Source: Pseudarthrobacter sp. NS4 (GTDB taxonomy: Bacteria; Actinomycetota; Actinomycetes; Actinomycetales; Micrococcaceae). From it: DNA of 64,000 nt. Shown piece after piece: positions 51,789 through 59,865 of this stretch; positions within the stretch are counted from its first letter, which is position 1, and every line of letters begins with the position of its first letter. The DNA is taken from positions 2,914,001-2,978,000 of the forward strand of contig NZ_CP103288.1 of assembly GCF_024758005.1 (NCBI RefSeq). Reading direction: 5' to 3'. Both the position numbers and the translations under genes were made by a program. The notes beneath the pieces are model-generated. The model had not been told where the DNA came from and made no database searches. It worked only from the letters and a program-made list of their open reading frames with translations.

Positions 51789-52044
51789 GTTCCAATCTTC
51801 AGGACTCGCCGACGGCTCTACTTTGCCCCGGACACCCACACCCGCGCCAACCACAGGCGCCGCATCTCATTTTCGGACTAGCAAGCCTTTGATGAATCCT
51901 GCCCAAACCCTGCATCAGAGCTATGGCAAAGCACCCAATTCCTTGATGGTGACAGCGCACTATTAACCCAACAACACGTCAACGGCAACCAACCCCTGAT
52001 CGGCGCCGAGGCGACACAGAATTGCAGCGGAAGCAGGAACGGCC

Positions 52045-52515
52045 ATGACTCAAGCACCAGCCCTGGATGAAGTGTCCGTCACCCGCGGCATCATCACCGA
52101 TTACCGCCCCCTGGACTTCCACACCCTCGGCGTCGCCGGCTGCATCGACCGGCTAACCGTACCCCTGCGCCGTCAGGGAACAGTCATCCGCTGGGAAACA
52201 CCACACCATGGCATCGAAATAACGGCCGCCTCCGCAGCACTGCTCTACCACGCGGCCCAGGAAGCACTCAGCAACGCCTTCAAACACGCACAGCCCACCG
52301 AAATCACCATCCGGCTCACGGCCGTCTACCACGGTATCCGCCTGACCGTGACGGATAACGGCAGGGGCTTTGACGTTAATGCCACCGGCGACCGGACTCG
52401 CGGGTTAGGGCTCCGCCTGATGTCCATCGCCGTCCACGAAGCCGGCGGCACTATCGTCATCGACTCCACACCCGGCAACGGCGTGCGCCTCACCATCACC
52501 CTGCCGCTGGACTAG
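52045..52515 (+). CDS. orphan histidine-kinase ATPase domain (truncated kinase)
   Basis: 156 residues. The ATP-binding (HATPase_c) domain of NarL/DesK-type kinases is recognised: N-box YHAAQEALSNAFKHA, G1 VTDNGRGFD, G2 GLGLRLMSIAVHEAGG and the GNGVRLTITLPL end. The sensor part and the DHp domain with the phospho-accepting His are missing; the first 40 residues match only the segment between DHp and ATPase. It lies just after the IS110 element, which may have removed its 5' part. A pseudogene is likelier than a free-standing ATPase. The 256 bases between the transposase stop and this gene show nothing else. Confidence 0.7.
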   Translation: MTQAPALDEVSVTRGIITDYRPLDFHTLGVAGCIDRLTVPLRRQGTVIRWETPHHGIEITAASAALLYHAAQEALSNAFKHAQPTEITIRLTAVYHGIRLTVTDNGRGFDVNATGDRTRGLGLRLMSIAVHEAGGTIVIDSTPGNGVRLTITLPLD

Positions 52516-52722
52516 CCATGGCTTTAGGCAGACCTGTCATCGGCTAACAGGTCAGGCGACTGCATGCGGCCGCAGGGTGAGCCCCAGAAAGATTCGCGGG
52601 TAAGACTCAATCAGTTGAACCACGATGCCGGCGGCACCCTAGATGCTGAGCTTGTGGCACTTGTAGCTTGGTAGAGTCAAGCGCACAGTGGGTCGAGCTG
52701 CGAACGACTTTCAGGGGGAGAA

Positions 52723-53398
52723 TTGGGGCTTGGCAATTGGCTGCAGAATGCCATAGGTGGAAAGGCCTCCCAGCCGCCGCCTCCATGGGATCCAGCCCCC
52801 GACCAGTCGGCATTCACGATCCGGGTCTCGATGCAGATCGACCCCTGCATGGAGATTGCCGGCACGACGACCTTCGCTAAGGATGCGGCCGCCGCCCTCG
52901 TTGACCGAAAGGGCCTCGCTGAGCGCGGCTACTACGAGGGCCAGGCGCAGCTGCAGCGGGATCCGGAGAATCCTGTCGATCCGCAGGCTGTAGCTGTTCT
53001 GGTGGATGGCGAGAAAGTCGGCTGCCTTCAGTCCTATGCTGCCAAGGACGCCGCGTTGCCGGCCGGTGCCAGCGAATCGGTGCCCTACCAGCTCCACGTC
53101 CTACGCGAACAGAAGTTGCTGGCCAAGGCATACGTCTGGCTGGGCGCCGGCGAGCCAGAATGGTCCCACACACGGGAGAACCCGCCGGCCCATGGTGGAC
53201 GGCGTCCACTACCTAGAGCTGGTGGAGCCCATCAAGCAGCTGAAGCGTGAGGGCAAGCTCAAAGAAGTCCTCGTCCTCTGCTACAAGGCCATCAAGGCCG
53301 CTGAAAGGGATGCCGGCCACCGGGAACCCGCGCCCCTGGTACACGGAGCAGGCCGCCATTCCGTCGCTCCAGTCGGCTGAAGCTCAATAATGGCGCTG
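52723..53398 (+). pseudogene. HIRAN-domain protein gene, frameshifted
   Basis: The first 150 codons give a HIRAN-type domain: MEIAGTTTFAKDAAAALVDR, NPVDPQAVAVLVDGEKVGCL and KAYVWLGAGEPEW. The natural continuation (MVDGVHYLELVEPIKQLKRE, then LVLCYKAIKAAERDAG) is in a different frame from about 53190, and the final segment (WYTEQAAIPSLQS) in a third from about 53335. At least two frameshifts, so not functional as one protein. HIRAN domains bind DNA ends or stalled forks. The C-terminal helical part is of the tetratricopeptide-like kind. Confidence 0.65.
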
Positions 53399-53453
53399 TC
53401 GTCTAGAGTTCCAAGGGCTGGCGTACCAGACAGGACATGGATGGCCAGATGCT

Positions 53454-54281
53454 TCACTCCCGGACGTTTTCCTCAAGGTAGCCAGCCACCCATGCTTGTA
53501 GCCGTTCGATACTCCAGGTAGGTGTGGCGACGAGGAGCACCTCACGGTCTTCGCGGATAACCCTGGTGATGCCGTCTTCCTCTTTGAGTGCCTTGACCAT
53601 GCGGGCCACCACCCGGCTGTACTCGTGGACGATGTCCTCCCGCAAGGACACCTCGAGCTCGCGGCCGCGGAGCTCGTCATCGCCCAGGTCTTCAACCTCA
53701 ACGATCGGTTCGTCCTCGCCGTCCATGTCCTCATTAGCGCCGTTCAGTCGCTCGATGACCGCCGCGGCCGTGCGAGCCAACTTGTCGTCAACGGAGGGCA
53801 CCCGCCCGGTGACCTGACCGCGCGCAGTCCCGGGAACCATGTCGGCCAGCGCGACTTCCTCACTGTCATTGGCTAGCACCGGGTGGTTCTGCCACATATA
53901 CGACTTGATCCGGTGGTGCCCTACACGCCAGCGGGCCCGCGGGGCGCCCCGCTCCACAACGCGACAGAGGTATGAAATCACCGCATCGACCATAGCCACT
54001 GACTCCGGCGACAGCGTCGGCTCCGTGCCGATGCCGTAGCGGAGCCACGACGGTGCATCAGACTCTGGCAGAGTGGCGCCTGCCTCCTGCTCAGTGAGCA
54101 CTGACTTTACCCAGCGCCAGAGCGGTACGAGGCTGTCCACGGTCTCATCGAGGGTAACGGCGTCCCCGCCGTGCTCAGACAGGAGCTCTGTGAGTTCTTC
54201 CAGCGCCCGCGGCCGCTCGTCGAGAAACTCCTGCAGCGCTGCTGCCGCCTCGCGCTTAGCCATCTTCCCGTAACGCGTCAT
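53454..54281 (-). CDS. hypothetical protein, paralogue A of the island pair
   Basis: 275 residues, cytoplasmic, acidic. Residues 15-65 form a helical region ending SLVPLWRWVKSVL; residues 90-135 contain SYLCRVVERGAPRARWRVG and the NHPVL motif; residues 189-222 are an acidic 34-residue unit (GEDEPIVEVEDLG ... SLREDIVHEYS); the end is WSIERLQAWVAGYLEENVR. All these blocks recur in the next gene. No known domain was recognised. The C-termini are nearly identical between the two, indicating fairly recent duplication. Confidence 0.65.
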   Translation of the reverse strand: MTRYGKMAKREAAAALQEFLDERPRALEELTELLSEHGGDAVTLDETVDSLVPLWRWVKSVLTEQEAGATLPESDAPSWLRYGIGTEPTLSPESVAMVDAVISYLCRVVERGAPRARWRVGHHRIKSYMWQNHPVLANDSEEVALADMVPGTARGQVTGRVPSVDDKLARTAAAVIERLNGANEDMDGEDEPIVEVEDLGDDELRGRELEVSLREDIVHEYSRVVARMVKALKEEDGITRVIREDREVLLVATPTWSIERLQAWVAGYLEENVRE

Positions 54282-54314
54282 CGGAAATGGATACCGTTCC
54301 CGGCCGCGCCGGCC

Positions 54315-55295
54315 TCAGTCACGGACATTTTCCTCAAGATAGCCGGCGACCCATGCTTGTAGCCGTTCGATACTCCAGCTCGCCGTGGCGACAAGAAGCA
54401 CTTCACGGTCCTCCCGGATCACGCGGCTGATGCCGTCTTCCCATTTGAGAGCTTTGACCATGCGGTCTACTACCGGGCTGTGCTCATGGCCGATGTCCTC
54501 CCGCAACGACACCTCAAGCTCCCGGCCGCGGAGCGTGTCCTCACCAAGGTCTGCAACCTCAACGAGAGGCTCGTCCTCGCGAATGCCACTGCCGGTCCGC
54601 ACCCGGCTGTGTTCGTGGCCGATGTCTTCCCGCAGCGACACCTCAAGCTCCCGGCCGCGGATCTCATCGTCGCCCAGGTCTTCGACCTCGACGAGCGGCT
54701 CATCCTCCGGGCTGTCGCCTCGGTTCAACTGCTCGATGAGCGCGCGAGCGTAATCGGCGATCTCATCGTCCGGGGACTCTCTGGCCCCTCGGAGGGCATC
54801 GACGGACGCTACGACGGGCAGTCGCGGCAGGAACATATGCCCCTCCGCCGTGCCCCTGACCATGACCGGGTGGTTCCTAAATCTGTAGTTTTTGGCGTGG
54901 TGACGGGCAATTTCCCACCGCGCCTGGGGCGCACGCTCCTGCACCACTGCCGCAAGGTAGGACACCAGCCCGTCCAGCAGGAACAGCGACTCCAGGGACA
55001 AGGTCGTCTCACCCTCGTACATGTACCGCTCCCAGGACGGCCACACGTCCCGCGGCACGGATCCAGGAGCCGTGGCGCCAGGGGCGTCCGCGCCGGCAAG
55101 GCGGGAGAGGATCCACCGCCACAAAGGAATAAAGCTCTCGATGGACCCATCCAGTAGCGCGTCCGGGTCCTGGCCGTCGGCCAACAAAGCCTCCCGCAGC
55201 CGCTGCAGTGCCGGCCCCCGCTCACCCAGGAACTCCTGGAACGCCTCCTCAGACTTTGCCTTCGTCATGTCGATGTAATGGACGAATCGTTTCAT
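54315..55295 (-). CDS. hypothetical protein, paralogue B with internal duplication
   Basis: 326 residues from the ATG at 55295, with AAGGGGG seven to eight bases upstream; a longer frame is rejected for that reason. Same block order as paralogue A (SFIPLWRWILSRL; SYLAAVVQERAPQARWEIA; NHPVM; WSIERLQAWVAGYLEENVR), but the 34-residue acidic unit is present twice (197-230 and 240-273, 30 of 34 identical). 33 bases separate the two genes, so they form a small operon with B first. Function unknown. Confidence 0.68.
   Translation of the reverse strand: MKRFVHYIDMTKAKSEEAFQEFLGERGPALQRLREALLADGQDPDALLDGSIESFIPLWRWILSRLAGADAPGATAPGSVPRDVWPSWERYMYEGETTLSLESLFLLDGLVSYLAAVVQERAPQARWEIARHHAKNYRFRNHPVMVRGTAEGHMFLPRLPVVASVDALRGARESPDDEIADYARALIEQLNRGDSPEDEPLVEVEDLGDDEIRGRELEVSLREDIGHEHSRVRTGSGIREDEPLVEVADLGEDTLRGRELEVSLREDIGHEHSPVVDRMVKALKWEDGISRVIREDREVLLVATASWSIERLQAWVAGYLEENVRD
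54477..54707 (-). repeat. in-frame tandem duplication within paralogue B
   Basis: Two copies of a 102-base coding unit at 54606-54707 and 54477-54578, offset by 129 bases. Encoded residues begin EDEPLVEV and end GHEHS in both copies. Paralogue A carries one copy only. Confidence 0.8.
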
Positions 55296-55330
55296 GGCAT
55301 CCCCCTTGTGTACGGCCACAGCATACCGAC

Positions 55331-55570
55331 GTGCCGAGTGGTCACCTAGGAATACTGAAAAAGCTCTTCGGGTCGTCGACGCCCAGGAGATCGTGGTGGA
55401 AGACGATGTCCTTCGGTGTCGTCCAGGCGCGGACCGGGTACTCCGATCTGTCGATGTCCTTCCAGACCGGGATCTACATGAGTGCCGTGTGGGTCTTGGC
55501 CGCGGCCTTTTTTCTTTACCGCAATCCGGAACACGTCGATCCCGTCGAAACGCCGTCGCCCGAGGCATGA
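55331..55570 (+). CDS. membrane-protein fragment of unknown origin
   Basis: 79 residues if begun at the GTG at 55331. It contains one hydrophobic segment (YMSAVWVLAAAFFLY) and ends NPEHVDPVETPSPEA. It looks like the C-terminus of a larger membrane protein whose remainder is absent. No family recognised. The following 55571-55849 stretch up to the tRNA shows no convincing gene. Confidence 0.3.
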   Translation: MPSGHLGILKKLFGSSTPRRSWWKTMSFGVVQARTGYSDLSMSFQTGIYMSAVWVLAAAFFLYRNPEHVDPVETPSPEA

Positions 55571-55849
55571 CCACGACGATTCAGCGTAGCCACCACAGCT
55601 GATCAGCACGACGTACAGACATCCGTCTGGTCCTGTATCCGCGGCCTCGAGCCGTGCGAACACTCGGAATGGTGGCCCTGGAGGAACCATCGGGTCCATC
55701 TCCTCCGGTAACGGACGCCAACGCCCCGGCTCGGATATTCATCGTCCACGGCGCAGGAGCACACTACACGGTTGTCCATTCCCGGACTGTGGCGGTCCTG
55801 TTCGTGGACACCCGCCCCGTGGATGCCACGCCAAAAGCCTTGAATTTTG

Positions 55850-55922
55850 TGGAGCTAAGGGGATTCGAACCCCTGACCTCTTCGATGCGAACGAAGCGCT
55901 CTACCAACTGAGCTATAGCCCC
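55850..55922 (-). tRNA. tRNA-Ala (anticodon CGC)
   Basis: A 73-nt cloverleaf on the minus strand: acceptor GGGGCTA/TAGCTCC, D-arm GCTC...GAGC, anticodon stem CTTCG/CGAAG with loop TTCGCAT, T-arm AGGGG-TTCGAAT-CCCCT. Anticodon CGC reads GCG alanine codons. CCA is not encoded. Its 3' part is the attachment site of the island on its left, and the complete gene is restored at the junction. Confidence 0.95.
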
Positions 55923-56077
55923 GGAACTGGCCGCCCCTTCTTCTCTAAGGTGCGGGACCGGTGACCCTAGGCTACAAATTTTCCCGGGCCAATGCCAACC
56001 GGCGCGCTCGAGGAGAACCGGCACACGCTGGTGCCTCCCGGCGTCGTGCAGCACCTGCGCCCAGGGGCGCCCTGTTC

Positions 56078-57022
56078 CTAGGCGCGGCGGCGCTGCAGGA
56101 CGTCATCGAGGTTACTCAGGGCGCTCTGCGCCTTGGTGAGCTCCTGCGCCTCTCCTGCAGCCGGAGCGGCGGACGGAACACCTGCAGCGCCCTGCCTCAG
56201 AGACGGCTTTCCCACGGCCTTCGGGGCCGCCGGCAGCTCAAGCGGTTCCGGCTCCGGGCGTTCGGCCTTTGCAGCCTCCACGTACACCGGCTTGGGAACC
56301 TCTACCGGCTCCCAGGGAGTGCCGGACGTAGTTCCCGACGCCACTGCTGCCGCACTGGTATCGCCGGCGGCCACGGCTACGGCCAGTGCTGCCTCCCTAA
56401 GTTCCTGGGCTGTCAGCTGCTTGACCTTCGGCTTGTGCGCCTCCGCGTCAAAAAGCGGGCTTTCCCGGCGGGCCGGCGCAGCTTCAGGCTTGGGCGGGAT
56501 GTTCTCAGCGGCATCAGGCCGCGGTGCGGGTGCACTCATTGCCGAACGGAAGGCGGCATCGACTTTCGCCTTGCGGTCCCTGACAGCCAACCAGCGCAGG
56601 ATGGCAACAGATCCTGCCGTCAGTACAGCACAGGCCAGCGGGAGGGCAGGAGAGCCGAGGCCGAAGATCAGCAACACCGCGGAAACGAAAGCTGTCACGA
56701 GGGACAGGAAACCGAGGAGCGCCAGGGCGGTGCGGCCGTATCGGATCCGGAACCCACCCGCAGGTGCCGGGCCTGCAGTCTTGGCAGCGGGTCCGGCACT
56801 CTTCCTGGTGTCCATGGCTTTCTCCTGCTGGGCGGCGACATTTAGTACCAAACCGATTGGTGGCTCCGGTTTTTCATCGGCTGGGGCTTCTGCCAGAAAA
56901 TCACCGGCGGGCTGGAACTGGTGCCGGCGGTTCCGGAGGACGTAGGGGGCGACCCACACAATCCAGAGCACAACGGCAACCACAAGGATCACTGAGCTGC
57001 TAAGGGGGAAGTCCACACTCAA
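56078..57022 (-). CDS. conserved membrane protein of unknown function
   Basis: 314 residues, from a TTG at 57022 or a GTG two codons later. One membrane segment at the N-terminus (VILVVAVVLWIVWVAPYVL), then a basic linker, two further segments around residues 100-145, and a long Pro/Ala/Glu-rich C-terminal tail (about 160-314) that is probably disordered and cytoplasmic. Such proteins next to galU/rimJ are common in related actinobacteria and are usually left unannotated. No function is visible. Confidence 0.65.
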   Translation of the reverse strand: MSVDFPLSSSVILVVAVVLWIVWVAPYVLRNRRHQFQPAGDFLAEAPADEKPEPPIGLVLNVAAQQEKAMDTRKSAGPAAKTAGPAPAGGFRIRYGRTALALLGFLSLVTAFVSAVLLIFGLGSPALPLACAVLTAGSVAILRWLAVRDRKAKVDAAFRSAMSAPAPRPDAAENIPPKPEAAPARRESPLFDAEAHKPKVKQLTAQELREAALAVAVAAGDTSAAAVASGTTSGTPWEPVEVPKPVYVEAAKAERPEPEPLELPAAPKAVGKPSLRQGAAGVPSAAPAAGEAQELTKAQSALSNLDDVLQRRRA

Positions 57023-57097
57023 AACCGTATGAGCATCCCGTGGTATGCCGCAGCATTACCTTCGGTGTGTCGCGGCCCGGCTCGCAAATGAGTGGAT

Positions 57098-57718
57098 TTA
57101 TGACGGGCGGGAGGCCAGCCAGCGTGGCAGCAGCCCCTCGGGAACTTCCTCGGACGTGAGGGCGAACGAACGGTGATCAGCCCATTCGCCGTTGATATGC
57201 AGGTAACGGGGACGGTATCCCTCGTCCCGGAATCCCAGCTTCTCCACCACGCGCAGGCTGGGCCCGTTTTCCGGCCGGATATTGATTTCCATCCGGTGCA
57301 GGCCCAGTGTTTGGAAACAATGGTCAGTTACGAGTGCCACGGCCGTGGGGGCGATTCCGCGCCCGGCGCGTGCCTGGTCAACCCAGTAACCCAGTGTTGC
57401 CATCATGGCCGAGCCCCAGACGATGGATGAGACGGTCAGCTGGCCGATGATTGCCGGATTCCTTCGGCCGGGAACCCGCTCGGTGATGACGAACGGCAGA
57501 GCAGTCGCCTGGGCCGCCTGTATGTTCAGGGAACGCACCATATGCCGGTAGTCCGGCAGGCCTCCGTGCGGGTCCGGGTTGGACGCCTCCCACGGCGCCA
57601 GCCACTGGCGGTTGCGGGCGCGGACTTCCGTCCATTCTTTTTTGTCCCGGTATCGGATGGGCCGCAGGACCAGGTCGCCGCATTCCAGGGTCACGGGCCA
57701 GATGGGGCCAAGGCGCAT
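57098..57718 (-). CDS. GNAT acetyltransferase of the RimJ/RimL type
   Basis: 206 residues from the ATG at 57718, six bases after the galU stop. It begins with the RimJ-like DLVLRPIRYRDKKEW and has the acetyl-CoA loop region (QARAGRGIAPTAVALVTDH, Q/R-x-x-G-x-G/A type) and the C-terminal NGPSLRVVEKLGF motif. RimJ/RimL enzymes acetylate N-termini of ribosomal proteins; other substrates are possible. Probably co-transcribed with galU. Confidence 0.85.
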   Translation of the reverse strand: MRLGPIWPVTLECGDLVLRPIRYRDKKEWTEVRARNRQWLAPWEASNPDPHGGLPDYRHMVRSLNIQAAQATALPFVITERVPGRRNPAIIGQLTVSSIVWGSAMMATLGYWVDQARAGRGIAPTAVALVTDHCFQTLGLHRMEINIRPENGPSLRVVEKLGFRDEGYRPRYLHINGEWADHRSFALTSEEVPEGLLPRWLASRPS

Positions 57719-57723
57719 GCGTG

Positions 57724-58629
57724 CTACTTGGACAGGCCGTCGGTGAAGCCCGGCAGCCATTCCCGCAAACCGGGCCCAAGATCGTCGCTGTCTATGGCCA
57801 GCTGGATGCACGCCTTGAGGTAGCTGAGCTTGTCGCCCGTGTCGTAGCGGCGCCCGCGGAATACCACGCCATAGACTCCGTGGCCGTCCCCGTCACCGGT
57901 GGCCAGTTCCTGCAGGGCGTCGGTGAGCTGGATCTCGCCGCCACGCCCTGGACCAGTGCCCTCGAGGACTCCGAAGACGGCGGGGTGCAGCACGTAGCGG
58001 CCGATGATGGCCAGGTTGGAGGGTGCTTCATCCGCGGTGGGCTTCTCCACCAGCCGATTAATGCGCACGTACCCTTCGCCGTCGATCTCCTGGATATCAG
58101 CGCAGCCATAGGCACTGATCTCTGATGGTTCCACTTCGATAAGGGCCACGACGGAACCCCCCGTTTTGGCCTGCACGTCAATCATGGTGCTGAGCAGTTC
58201 GTCGCGCGCATCGATGAGGTCGTCACCGAGCAGGACCGCGAAGGCTTCATCGCCTACGTGCTGCTTGGCCCGGAGCACCGCGTGTCCCAGGCCGTTGGGG
58301 TCCCCCTGGCGCACGTAGTGGATATCGCCCAGGTTGCTTGCTGCCTGGATGGACGCCAGCTTCTCGGTGTCACCCTTGTCCGAAAGCGTGGACTCCAGCG
58401 CGGGAACCCGGTCGAAGTGGTCTTCCAGTGCCCGCTTGTTCCGTCCCGTAATCATCAGGACATCGTTCAACCCCACGTGGACGGCTTCCTCAACCACGTA
58501 TTGGATGGCAGGCTTGTCCACCACGGGAAGCATTTCCTTGGGCATAGCCTTGGTGGCGGGAAGGAACCTGGTGCCCAGCCCGGCAGCGGGGATGACAGCT
58601 TTGCGGACTCGCGGGTTACTGGTACTCAC
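57724..58629 (-). CDS. galU: UTP-glucose-1-phosphate uridylyltransferase
   Basis: 301 residues. The nucleotidyltransferase N-terminus VIPAAGLGTRFLPATKAMPKEML is given in two parts (VIPAAGLGTRFLPATK and AMPKEMLPVVDKPAIQ), and later motifs include LGDDLIDARDEL and VEKPTADEAPSN. It makes UDP-glucose for glycan, trehalose and exopolysaccharide synthesis and provides the substrate of GalE. First gene of a unit with the rimJ-like gene; divergent from the cyclo-ligase gene. Confidence 0.95.
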   Translation of the reverse strand: MSTSNPRVRKAVIPAAGLGTRFLPATKAMPKEMLPVVDKPAIQYVVEEAVHVGLNDVLMITGRNKRALEDHFDRVPALESTLSDKGDTEKLASIQAASNLGDIHYVRQGDPNGLGHAVLRAKQHVGDEAFAVLLGDDLIDARDELLSTMIDVQAKTGGSVVALIEVEPSEISAYGCADIQEIDGEGYVRINRLVEKPTADEAPSNLAIIGRYVLHPAVFGVLEGTGPGRGGEIQLTDALQELATGDGDGHGVYGVVFRGRRYDTGDKLSYLKACIQLAIDSDDLGPGLREWLPGFTDGLSK

Positions 58630-58739
58630 CGGACTAATCTAACGTCAGCGTCAAGCATTCAGTAACAAAGGACCGGCTGCGGCTTGCCCGGGGGCCGGCA
58701 CGTAAACCGCCGAACGGCGGGCAAGGGAGGACATACACA

Positions 58740-59360
58740 ATGATTGAGAAGCAGAACGCCGCCAAGGACGGCATCCGTACAGCGCACCGGCAGCGGAGGG
58801 CTGTACGGAGCCCCGGAGAGCTGGAAGCCGCAGGTGCCGCTCTTGCCATCCACGGTGCCGCCTGGGCGGAATCCATGTCCGGTGGAGAACCGGCCATGTT
58901 CTGCGTCTACCTGGGCATCGGCGTGGAGCCGCCCACCCTCCCCCTCATCACCGCCCTCTACAACCACGGCCACAGGGTCCTGCTCCCCGTCTGCGAGCCG
59001 GGCAGGGAACTGAGTTGGGTCTTCTGGAGTCCGGACGTCAGCTTCGAGCGCAGCAGGTACGCGCCCATCCTTGAACCGTCCGGGCCCCGCCATGGACCCG
59101 ATGTGGCGGGGGAAGCCACGGCGCTCTTCATCCCGGCAACAGCCGTGGACCTCAGCGGCAACAGGGTAGGCCAGGGCGGCGGCTACTATGACAAATTCCT
59201 GGGACATCTTGCGACTGCCGGGAAGGAGATTCCGCTCGCCGCTGTTATCTACGACGATGAACTGCTGCCCGCAGGGCAGATCCCTGCCGAGGAGTTCGAC
59301 CGCCCCGTCCCCGCCATCCTGGCGCCGTCAGGGTTGCGGTCGCTGGTCGGCACCGTTTGA
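58740..59360 (+). CDS. 5-formyltetrahydrofolate cyclo-ligase
   Basis: 206 residues. Recognised by the N-terminal KDGIRTAHRQRR, the central VFWSPDVSFERSRY region and the conserved GNRVGQGGGYYDKFL motif, which binds the folate and ATP phosphates. It converts 5-formyl-THF to 5,10-methenyl-THF with ATP. In related genomes it often lies between galU and an FmdB gene, as here. Confidence 0.93.
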   Translation: MIEKQNAAKDGIRTAHRQRRAVRSPGELEAAGAALAIHGAAWAESMSGGEPAMFCVYLGIGVEPPTLPLITALYNHGHRVLLPVCEPGRELSWVFWSPDVSFERSRYAPILEPSGPRHGPDVAGEATALFIPATAVDLSGNRVGQGGGYYDKFLGHLATAGKEIPLAAVIYDDELLPAGQIPAEEFDRPVPAILAPSGLRSLVGTV

Positions 59361-59476
59361 ACCCGGGTGATGGGGGCGCTGGGGAATGATAGAATTGGCA
59401 CTCAGGCCCTGCGACTGCTAATGGACTACCATGTGGCAGCACGGGACCTCTCGTTTGCCCAAGAGGAGGAGCACCA

Positions 59477-59758
59477 GTGCCAACATATGCTTACGCCTGC
59501 AAGGATTGCGGCCATGCCTTCGATATCGTCCAGTCCTTTTCGGACAGCTCATTGACGTCGTGCCCTGAATGCGAGGGCACCCTGCGCAAGAAGTTCAACA
59601 GCGTGGGCGTCGTGTTCAAGGGATCCGGCTTCTACCGCACCGACTCCCGCGATGCCAAGGGCAGTACAGTCTCCGCAACTCCCCCGGCGCCAGCTTCGAC
59701 GGCACCGGCTCCCGCTGCTGCACCGGTGGCCTCCGTTCCGGCGGCAGCTGCCAGCTGA
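59477..59758 (+). CDS. FmdB-family zinc ribbon protein
   Basis: 93 residues from GTG with GAGGAGGAGC upstream. Residues 1-45 hold the zinc ribbon MPTYAYACKDCGHAF and SCPECEGTLRKKF, with two CxxC knuckles; the rest is a Pro/Ala-rich tail. FmdB proteins are putative regulators of unclear function. Confidence 0.92.
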   Translation: MPTYAYACKDCGHAFDIVQSFSDSSLTSCPECEGTLRKKFNSVGVVFKGSGFYRTDSRDAKGSTVSATPPAPASTAPAPAAAPVASVPAAAAS

Positions 59759-59780
59759 TTCCGGCTCCCGTTATTTCAAC

Positions 59781-59827
59781 GGCCCCGCGACCTGTTGTTC
59801 GGACGTTGTCCACATAGGCGCGGGGCC
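59781..59827. terminator. possible terminator after the FmdB gene
   Basis: Nine-bp arms GGCCCCGCG/CGCGGGGCC around a 29-base loop, 23 bases beyond the FmdB stop. The loop is long, so efficiency is doubtful. Confidence 0.45.
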
Positions 59828-59865
59828 GCTGTCGTGTGCGTCTTTTGTGCCCTTAGCGTGGGGTT

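Larger units (their letters stand above)
49738..55893. mobile_element. decayed genomic island at tRNA-Ala(CGC), 6.2 kb
   Basis: Bounded on the left by a 50-bp copy of the 3' half of the tRNA gene (one mismatch) and on the right by that part of the complete tRNA. It contains xis- and int-like remnants near the left boundary, an IS110-family transposase gene, an orphan kinase domain, a broken HIRAN gene, two paralogues and a membrane-protein fragment. No intact integrase, so it appears immobile. Confidence 0.75.

Noticed and set aside
54315..55574. A 419-residue form of paralogue B
   Set aside because: A strong ribosome-binding sequence precedes the ATG at 55295, and that start aligns with paralogue A; the extra N-terminus is low-complexity.
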